A stretch of 64,000 nucleotides of DNA from Castanopsis chinensis. Taxonomy: Eukaryota; Streptophyta; Magnoliopsida; Fagales; Fagaceae. The notes beneath the pieces are model-generated. The model did no database searches. It was not told the origin of the DNA and worked only from the letters and a program-made list of their open reading frames with translations. Shown in pieces: positions 56,681 to 64,000 of this stretch. Numbering within the stretch: the first letter of the stretch is position 1; the number at the start of each line of letters is the position of its first letter. A program made the translations under genes and the position numbers. The stretch is taken from the NCBI GenBank assembly GCA_032878915.1, contig JAVQMG010000028.1, forward strand, positions 310,001 to 374,000. The letters run 5' to 3'.

Positions 56681-59272
56681 ATGGGTAGGTTCGCATCCCT
56701 GGTGGATACCCCTGAAAAAATAGAAGCCTTTAAAGCCAAATACGAGATCCCACCCAGAGTGTCCGTTAGGTATTGTGGGACGGGGGAGTGGCTCACTAAG
56801 AGAGAGACCGGCGAGGTGGTGATTCCTATGATAGCGTTTATAGAGGGAGGGATGAGAATCCCTATGATGCCTATTACCATGAACTATCTTAGGACTGCTA
56901 GGTTGTCCCCTACACAGTGCGCTCCCAATATGTTTAGGATCTTGGGTGCGGTAGACGTTCTGAACGAAAGGTTAGGGTTAGGTCTCACTCACCATGAAGT
57001 GAATTGGGTATATACCCTTCACCATTTGAGAGGGCATACCTACTATCTGAAATCTAGGCACCCAGAAGTCAGATTGATCCAATGCCTTCCCCACTCCAAC
57101 AAGGGTTTGGACAAGGACTTCCTTATATTGTCCGGGGAGTGGCATGACGGTCTCCACTGTCCGACGACGGAAGGGGAGCCTGGTGAGTCCTCGCGTAGCG
57201 TCATACTTGATCAATGATAAATGCGGTGTTTCTTTTGTTGGTGGTCTTTTTTTTTCTTAATTTGTTTGTACTAACCCGTTTTTTGGACGTATGCGCAGAT
57301 CGTCGTGCGCTTGCACCCCGTGCTAATCTCGTCAACTTTGATCGTCTCGATAAGATCTTGAAGGCTGAAGTGTTTGTACACTCAGACGGTCAACTTCGTG
57401 CCGCCCACCGCATCCTCGGATACACACCCATATCCAACACCTTTCAAGAAACCAAGTGTGTCATCAAGGAGAAAGATCCGAGGCTTCCGAGGATAAGTGT
57501 AGCAGTCGAGGGCTTTTTGTTACCGCCTGGCGCTCCAGTTCCTCAAGGCGTTCTGATTACTGAGCCAGTCAGAGTTGTTCCGAGAGCTTCTGATTTGGCT
57601 ACGCCCTCGGCCCGACCTGGATTTGGCGAAGGTTCTACCTCTCAGCTACTCGCCGAGGTAGAAGAGGAAGAAGTAGAAGAAGAAGAAAACGAGGAAGTAG
57701 TTGAGCTCTCGGATTCCGAGGAAGAGCTCGAAGCTTTAGATCCGCTTTTTCCGCCCAGGCATCCTTCTCCCGTTGCCAGATCTCCTACCTTTACATCCTC
57801 GGACGACGACGACCAACCTTTGATGAGGATGGGAATCCATCGTAGACCCAAGCCCAGCTTGAAGGATGTGCTAGAAGGGCAAACTGGAGCACAAGGTCCT
57901 TCAAAAGTGCCTCCGGAGAAGGCCAAGGATAAGGGTGCCGACAAGCTTCCGCCCGTGAGGGTTATTCTACCGCCTTCCCCTAGAACTCAACATCCAGATC
58001 CGGCTGACCATAAAAGGAAAAGAGACCAGCAGAAGGGAAAAGAGATAGCCGAGGGGGGAAAGACGTCCCTGGTAGGGAGATGGAGCAAGAGAGGGGAAAT
58101 AAACATGCTCGTCATGTCCACCCGAGGACGGAGAGACGAAATGATCCTCCTGTAGCCTTCCATGCGCCTATTTGGGCCCCTCAGATGCAAGTAGATGATC
58201 AGGCGATTACCGCCGATGCATCCATCAGGGGATCCGACGAGGGCACGGCTGCATGCATCGCCGATGCATTGGAGCAGGCACTGCTATTGCCTGAGGACAT
58301 GGGAGAGCTGCGTAGAATGAGAGATCATAATGTCTTCATGACTCTCAAAAAGGAGCTAGCCATGGTAAGTATTCAAATTGGCCAATCTTTGGCATTTATG
58401 TTTTTCTTTATGCTTCTTCTTTCTCTACCCTCTCTTCTTTTTCTTTATGTAGTGTGTACTTTACTAACAAAGCTTGTACGTAGGCTGTCCAATCTGCCCA
58501 TAGGGCAGAGGAGATCGCTGCCAGCTCCTACAGAGCACTAAGGGATGAGGTGGTCAAGTTGGACCACACTAAAAAGATAATGGAGCTTAAAGAGAAGAGG
58601 CTCCAAGAGGTGACTGCCAACCTGACCAAGGCGGCAAGTGAGCGGTCAGGTCTGGAGGCCGAGCTGAGGAGTACCACCCGACAGGCCGAGGATCAGAGGC
58701 TAGAACTCAAACGAGCTAATGAAGACCTCGCCTCGGCCAGATCACTGGCAGAAGGCCTCGCTAAGGACCTTACAGCATCTGAGGAGGCAAAGGAGGAGGC
58801 ACTCAAGGCCACGGAAGAGGCTCTCGCCAAGGCACAGGCAGCCGAGGCAATGGTTGACGAGGCTGAGCAGAGCGGGTATGACATGGGCGTGGCCGAAACC
58901 ACAGAGACATTCAAAGCCCAAGTGCCGGAGGTCTGTAGGGACTACTGCCTCCAGGTGTGGAAGGAAGCTCTTTCCCAAGCCGGGGTTGATGCTTCCTCCC
59001 CTCTATGGAAGGAGGAGAACGCCTACATTCCTCCTGCAATTCGCGTGGCTGCCTCTAGCTCAGCTAAGGATGATTCCCACCCTTCCTCGGCGGGGATTCA
59101 AGTAGACGAGGATGCTGTCGAAAATGCTGCTCCTACTGCTCCTCCTGCCCCAAGGAGGCCACCCCCAACCTGGAGATTGGTGGGACTGTAGAGCCCAAAG
59201 AGAAAGCTGGCGAGTCCTCGGCCTTGGTGGTTTCTCCTGCTGACCCAAAGGACCAGACCCAACCCGAACCAT
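56681..59272 (+). CDS. Antisense, intron-containing ORF of the Tat-type element
   Basis: It runs opposite to pol, between the tandem array and the 3' LTR, where Tat-lineage elements are known to carry extra ORFs. Modelled exons: 56,681-57,182 (phase 1 donor GTGAGT), 57,299-58,364 (acceptor GCGCAG, donor GTAAGT), 58,484-59,272 (acceptor ACGTAG). Exon 1 encodes a plant-mobile-type globular domain ('FRILGAVDVLNERLG', 'HHEVNWVYTLHHLRGH', 'LILSGEWHDG'). Exon 2 adds an acidic run (about 57,655-57,735) and a basic, Pro-rich linker, then 'ALEQALLLPEDM'. Exon 3 is a long Ala/Glu coiled coil. Frame changes near 58,070 and 59,160 break the ORF. The PEDM block, the following intron and the C-terminus match the gene at 17,656-18,550. 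Function is unknown; a chromatin or packaging role would be speculation. Confidence 0.65.
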
Positions 59273-59850
59273 AATCACCCGTGGCTTGGCTGCTTGCTCT
59301 TTTTCTCTTTTCTCCTTCGTTGCTTTTGGCCTTGTATTTTTATTTCTTAGTCCCAGTTTTTACTTTATTTCCCTTGTACTTTGACAGTTCAGTTATAAAT
59401 GTATTGACAAATCTTTCAGTTAATGAAAAGGGGTTCCCAATTTAAATTGCTGTTTTATATTACGTTTGGTGTTGATATCTTGTTTCCTTGCTATGCATGT
59501 ACTATTGCTATACTATCGGCTTGTCTCTATAGCATGTACTTATACCCCTTTGCCCTTAAGCAAGGAAATTTTAGCCAACTTACATATGTGCAAATGCTTT
59601 AAGTGATGACTGTTACCTTTTGCTTATGCTTAAGGACAAGCGACACACTAAAAAGGAAATATACTAACGGGGAATCTGTGTGCTTGGAACTCGCTCAAAA
59701 GTTACTTCCATGATAACATATTGAAAAGTGAACTTAACCACATATTTGCATTTGGACTAACAGTACTTTAAGCTTTGGGCTTAGTACTTAACATCATTTT
59801 AAGACCCGTTCGTTTAATGACTCCACTGCTGTTTCCACATCAAGGGGAAA
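59273..59850. other. Spacer between antisense ORF and tandem array
   Basis: Noncoding. On the plus strand it is T-rich with 'ttataaatgtattgacaaat' and 'aatgaaaagg' sequences that could serve as a 3' UTR and poly(A) region of the antisense ORF. Confidence 0.4.
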
Positions 59851-59854
59851 GATC

Positions 59855-60715
59855 CGAGGTAACCTCCTTTCTCTATTCTAAATTAAGATAGAGGATCTGA
59901 TGACCCGGCGTAACCTTAATTAAATTTGGACTAAGGTAGGGGATCCGAGGACCCGGCGTAACCTTAGTTTTCTTGCTTTTAAATTAAGATAGAGGATCTG
60001 ATGACCCGGCGTAACCTTAATTAAATTTGGGCTAAGGTAGAGGATCCGAGGACCCGGCGTAACCTTAGTTTTCTTGCTTTTAAATTAAGATAGAGGATCT
60101 GATGACCCGGCGTAACCTTAATTAAATTTGGACTAAGGTAGGGGATCCGAGGACCCGGCGTAACCTTAATTAAATTTGGACTAAGGTAGAGGATCCGAGG
60201 ACCCGGCGTAACCTTAGTTTTCTTGCTTTTAAATTAAGATAGAGGATCTGATGACCCGGCGTAACCTTAATTAAATTTGGGCTAAGGTAGAGGATCCGAG
60301 GACCCGGCGTAACCTTAGTTTTCTTGCTTTTAAATTAAGATAGAGGATCTGATGACCCGGCGTAACCTTAATTAAATTTGGACTAAGGTAGGGGATCCGA
60401 GGACCCGGCGTAACCTTAATTAAATTTGGACTAAGGTAGAGGATCCGAGGACCCGGCGTAACCTTAGTTTTCTTGCTTTTAAATTAAGATAGAGGATCTG
60501 ATGACCCGGCGTAACCTTAATTAAATTTGGGCTAAGGTAGAGGATCCGAGGACCCGGCGTAACCTTAATTAAATTTGGACTAAGGTAGAGGATCCGAGGA
60601 CCCGGCGTAACCTTAGTTTTCTTGCTTTTAAATTAAGATAGAGGATCTGATGACCCGGCGTAACCTTAATTAAATTTGGACTAAGGTAGGGATCCGAGGA
60701 CCCGGCATAACCTTA
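59855..60715. repeat. Tandem array in the retrotransposon 3' region
   Basis: Two related monomers of about 45-55 bp alternate. One has 'gaggatctgatgacccggcg' (7 copies from about 59,892). The other has 'ggatccgaggacccggcg' (10 copies from about 59,941). Each is followed by 'taaccttaattaaattt' or 'taaccttagttttcttgct'. Most pair as a ~100-bp higher-order unit, with two or three places where the second monomer is doubled. Variable tandem arrays in this position are a known feature of Tat/Ogre elements and can seed satellites. The last unit is degenerate ('cccggcataacc'). Confidence 0.9.
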
Positions 60716-60774
60716 GGCACGACAGAATTAATGGCGCAAAAATGATAAGAGTAGAATAACAAAAGTACTTTTCC

Positions 60775-62397
60775 TTAATAATAATATCGTCTCAAATTAC
60801 TTACATTCCAGGGATGGGGTACAGCTTTTCATCTAAGTCGGTCAAGTAGTAAGCTCCTATACCAGCTATTGCCGTGATGCGATATGGTCCTTCCCAATTA
60901 GGTCCAAGCTTTCCCCATGCTGGATTTTTGGTGTTCCCCACTACTTTCCTCAGCACCAAGTCCCCGAGAAGAAGAGGTCTTGACTTTACACTGGAATCAT
61001 ATCCATGCTTCAGTTTTTGTTGGTAGTAAGCTAAGTGAATCATGGCAACCTCCCTCCTTTCTTCAATTAGGTCGAGGTCTTTTTCTAGCAGTCTGTCATT
61101 GCTTTCCGGAGTGAAGGAGCTTGTCCTCATCGTTGGAAAACCAGTCTCCAAAGGAATAACAGCCTCGGCGCCATAAGTCATCGAGAATGGCGTCTCTCCC
61201 GTTGATCGGCGGGGGGTGGTCCGGTACGTCCACAGAACGTGGGGCAGCTCCTCCACCCACCTTCCTTTAGCGTCCTCCAATCTCTTCTTCAGTCCATTCA
61301 CTATAACTTTGTTAATAGCTTCGGCCTGTCCATTCCCTTGCGGATAAGCCGGAGTGGAGTATCTATTGATTATGCCGAGGCCACAACAATATCGTCTGAA
61401 CGCCTTGCTGTCAAACTGCAAACCATTATCGGAGATGAGGGTATGAGGGATACCGAATCGAGTGACGATATTCTTCCATACAAATTTCTTCACATCAACA
61501 TCCCTGATATTCGCCAGGGGCTCGGCCTCTACCCACTTAGTAAAATAATCAGTACCGACAACCAAATATCTTCGGTTCCCAGGCGCCTTTGGGAAAGGAC
61601 CCACAATGTCTAGACCCCATTGTGCAAAAGGCCAGGGACTCGTCAGAGGATTAAGCACACCTCCGGGTTGGTGGATGTTTGGCGCGAATCTTTGACATTG
61701 ATCGCACTTCTGCACATAACTTTGAGCTTCTCGCTGCATGTTCGGCCACCAATACCCCTGTGTTAGGGCCCTGTGAGCCAAAGATCTTCCTCCTGTATGG
61801 CTTCCACAGATTCCTTCATGTAACTCTTCCAAAAGTAACTCTGTCGCTTCAGGGTGCACGCATAACAGGTACGGGCCGGAGAAAGATCGTCTATAGAGCT
61901 TATGATCCCCGGCCAACCAAAATCGGGAGGCCTTTCTTCGTATCTTGTTCGCTTCGATTTTATCCTCGGGTATGACATCATCTTTTAAGAAGGACATAAT
62001 GGGGTCCATCCAGCTAGGCCCCACTCTAATCTGGTGCACACGGATAACGCTTCCCATTATTTTCGAGGGTTTAGGTAAGTCTTCAACCAAGACAATCCGA
62101 GGTAGTCCCTGTGCTGATGATGTGGCAAGAGTTGCTAGGGAATCAGCATGCGTGTTGCCGCTTCTAAGGACATGGGACAAAGTAAAGGATTCGAACTTGC
62201 GTTGTGTAGTTTTGACTTGATTCAAATAATCCTGCATCCTCGGATCTCTGGCCTCTACTTTTCCATCTACTTGACCCACAACTAGCTGAGAGTCCGAGAA
62301 CATTTGCACGATTTTTCCCCCAACTTGTGGACCATATCCATTCCTTTCAGCAAGGCTTCGTACTCGGCCTCATTGTTAGTAGCCGAGAATCCCAGTC
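60775..62397 (-). CDS. Ty3/gypsy pol: second RNase H (C-terminal part) and integrase
   Basis: The integrase inserts the cDNA copy into the genome; the extra RNase H is typical of the Tat lineage. Read on the minus strand, 62,309-62,070 gives RNase H sequence ('MFSDSQLVVGQVDGK', 'HADSLATLA'). Then come an HHCC zinc-binding region ('HEGICGSHTGG', 'CDQCQ') and the integrase core with Asp in 'GLDIVGPFP', Asp in 'ISDNGLQFD' and Glu in 'GNGQAEAIN'. A C-terminal 'GPNWEGPYRI' region is followed by 'DLDEKLY'. The long frame stops at 60,801; the family's usual last residues ('WNVSNLRRYY') are in the next frame and end at 60,775. The start is broken too: the domain continues to the right in another frame. 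The element is therefore not autonomous as sequenced. Confidence 0.9.
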
Positions 62398-63138
62398 TTA
62401 AGGACTTTTCCAGTGTGAGACCTTCTGGGTCGTAATTACCACCCCCACTCCGGATCCTCTTTGATTAGCAGCCCCATCAACATAAACAGTCCACACCGCG
62501 AGACCTTTACATGTAACCACGCCAACTGATTTTTCATCAATGTCCTTGTTGATTACACTACCTTCTATTATGGGTTCAGCAAATTCCGCAACGAGATCAG
62601 CCAACACCTGACCCTTTATTGCTGTGCGGGGCATGTATTTAATATCAAAAGAGCCCAAAATGGTTCCCCATTTTGCAATCCTGCTGGTATAATCCGCACT
62701 CCGGAGTATAGCCCTTAGTGGAAGCTGGGTCAAAATAACCACCGTATGGGACTGGAAGTAATGGGGGAGCTTACGTGTGCCATGCACCACGGCAAGGATT
62801 GCCTTCTCTAATGGTGGGTAACGTACCTCGGCCTCATGCAGAGACTTTCTCACATAGTAAACTGGCTTTTGTATGTCCCCGTCAACCCTTATTAGCACCA
62901 GACTAACGGCGTGAGTTGCCACCGCGATATATGCGAATAGGACCTCGTCGGCCTCGGGCCGAGACATGATAGGAGGGTGGGCAAGATATTCTTTAAGCTG
63001 CTGGAAGGCAACAGCACACTCTTCTGTCCATTCAAACCCCTTCCATTTGTTTAATAGTTGGAAGAACGGTCTACACCGATCAGCAGATCTTGAAATAAAC
63101 CGGTTGAGAGCAGCCGTCATTCCAGTTAACCTCTGCAC
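62398..63138 (-). CDS. Ty3/gypsy pol: RT-linked RNase H and start of second RNase H
   Basis: Minus strand. 'LTGMTAALNRFISRSADRC' marks the RT connection. Next is the first RNase H region ('PLEKAILAVVHGTRKLPHYF', 'YTSRIAKWGTIL'). After a linker the second, archaeal-type RNase H starts ('VWTVYVDGAANQRGSGVGVV'), the hallmark of the Tat lineage. The frame shifts to the next segment near 62,420 and is shifted from the RT segment near 63,130. Confidence 0.9.
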   Translation of the reverse strand: MQRLTGMTAALNRFISRSADRCRPFFQLLNKWKGFEWTEECAVAFQQLKEYLAHPPIMSRPEADEVLFAYIAVATHAVSLVLIRVDGDIQKPVYYVRKSLHEAEVRYPPLEKAILAVVHGTRKLPHYFQSHTVVILTQLPLRAILRSADYTSRIAKWGTILGSFDIKYMPRTAIKGQVLADLVAEFAEPIIEGSVINKDIDEKSVGVVTCKGLAVWTVYVDGAANQRGSGVGVVITTQKVSHWKSP

Positions 63139-64000
63139 CTCCTTCGGATTCCGCGAGGCGGCTGTAAGTTGTTGATGGCCTTGACCTGAGCGGGGTTGAC
63201 CTCAATCCCTCTATGCGTCACCATGTAGCCCAAAAATTTGCCAGACCCTACACCGAAGGAACATTTGGATGCGTTGAGGCGTAACTTGTGCTTCCTCAGT
63301 GTTTGAAAGGTATCGTCGAGGTCGGGTATGTGAGCCGAGATAGTCTTACTTTTAACTACCATGTCATCTACGTACACCTCAATCGTTTTTCCCAGTTGTG
63401 GTTCGAACATTCGCGTCATCATTCTTTGATAGGTAGCCCCAGCATTCTTCAAGCCGAAGGGCATCACCTTATAGTGGTAGTTCCCTATGGGTGTGACAAA
63501 GGCTGTCTTTTCCTGGTCTGCTGGAGCTAAGGGTATTTGATGATAACCTTGGAAAGCATCCAGAAAGCTCATCCGAGGATGCCCTACCGTAGCGTCGACC
63601 AACTGATCTATGCGGGGCATTGGGAACGAATCTTTTGGGCAAGCCTTATTCAAGTCCGTAAAGTCCACGCATACCCTCCATTTTCCATTCTTCTTTTTTA
63701 CTACTACCGTATGGGCTAACCACTCTGGATAAAACACTTCCTTAATGGCCCCTGCTTTCTTAAGTTTTGCCACCTCTTCTTTAACAGCCTCAGCGTGTTC
63801 TTTAGATGAACGCCGAGGTGGTTGCCTTCGTGGCACAGCAGCCGGATTAACATTGAGGTGGTGACAAATAAACTCCGGATTGACTCCTGGTGCTTCATAA
63901 GCATCCCATGCAAACACATCGATGTTTCGCTTCAAAAATGTGACCAGATCTTCCTTCTCTCGTAGGGGTAATTGACTTCCTACTTGGAAGAATCTCTCTG
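63126..64000 (-). CDS. Ty3/gypsy pol: reverse transcriptase (runs off window)
   Basis: Minus strand. The open frame runs from 63,126 past 63,935 to the window edge. Reverse transcriptase motifs appear in order: 'WRVCVDFTDLNKACPKDSFP', 'MSFLDAFQGYHQIPL', 'YKVMPFGLKNAGATYQR', catalytic 'YVDDM', and 'KCSFGVGSGKFLGYMVTHRG'. The upstream part ('FLKRNIDVFAW') is the protease-RT linker. Protease and gag would lie beyond 64,000. The frame breaks at about 63,130, where a 1-2 base change separates it from the RNase H segment. Confidence 0.92.
   Translation of the reverse strand, partial: ERFFQVGSQLPLREKEDLVTFLKRNIDVFAWDAYEAPGVNPEFICHHLNVNPAAVPRRQPPRRSSKEHAEAVKEEVAKLKKAGAIKEVFYPEWLAHTVVVKKKNGKWRVCVDFTDLNKACPKDSFPMPRIDQLVDATVGHPRMSFLDAFQGYHQIPLAPADQEKTAFVTPIGNYHYKVMPFGLKNAGATYQRMMTRMFEPQLGKTIEVYVDDMVVKSKTISAHIPDLDDTFQTLRKHKLRLNASKCSFGVGSGKFLGYMVTHRGIEVNPAQVKAINNLQPPRGIRRRCRG

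Noticed and set aside
59855..60715. Regular repeats with unit spacing that could look like a CRISPR array
   Set aside because: The 'spacers' are themselves repeated, the monomers vary in length, no cas genes exist and the DNA is a plant retrotransposon. It is an element tandem array.
60917..63719. Plus-strand ORFs over the pol region
   Set aside because: They are shadows of the minus-strand RT, RNase H and integrase frames, with no motif of their own.
1..64000. tRNA, rRNA or other structured RNA genes
   Set aside because: No tRNA arms with A/B boxes and no rRNA sequence were noticed on either strand. A covariance-model search would be needed to be sure.

Overview
The window is nuclear DNA from a flowering plant, almost certainly a eudicot and probably a woody one. 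It has GT-AG introns, an AT-rich background, plant-type gene families (chloroplast 13-lipoxygenase, F-box/FBA, GPI-anchored lipid-transfer protein, cysteine-rich glutaredoxin) and dense plant transposons (Ty3/gypsy Tat-type, LINEs, hAT and Mutator MITEs, Helitron-like ends). A Fagales genome such as oak is a guess from the style of the repeats, not something shown here.

Layout. 1-0.5 kb is a second copy of the lipoxygenase 3' flank, so another lipoxygenase gene lies just left of the window. 0.5-12.9 kb is a graveyard: a copia-like LTR scrap, a broken protein-kinase pseudogene with exon-bearing tandem repeats, a 0.5-0.8 kb inverted repeat flanking a glutaredoxin C-terminal fragment and an LTR scrap, and a LINE tail. 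13.2-22.1 kb and 46.0-50.8 kb are two copies of one duplicated segment. They share an F-box gene, a 5' leader/promoter and a minus-strand LINE into which a hAT MITE and a second MITE inserted. Copy 1 carries a 5 kb replacement with an intact two-coding-exon coiled-coil gene (17.66-18.55 kb). A plus-strand LINE (22.1-25.2 kb) interrupts copy 1 and itself carries a hAT MITE.

The main host gene is the nine-exon lipoxygenase at 27.55-34.89 kb. It keeps its metal ligands but has a frameshift in exon 9 and lacks a normal exon-2 acceptor, so it is probably a pseudogene. 35-46 kb holds repeats, a solo LTR, a duplicated coiled-coil pseudogene and a processed RPL31 pseudogene. 53.0-53.8 kb is a 5'-truncated lipid-transfer-protein gene.

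55.4 kb to the window edge is a minus-strand Ty3/gypsy element of Tat/Ogre type: 3' LTR, an antisense intron-containing ORF, a long tandem array, then integrase, a second RNase H, RNase H and reverse transcriptase. Gag and the 5' LTR lie beyond the edge. The most interesting link is that the host-like coiled-coil gene at 17.66-18.55 kb and the element's antisense ORF share a conserved block and a phase-0 intron at the same place. This suggests a host gene captured in antisense, or the reverse.
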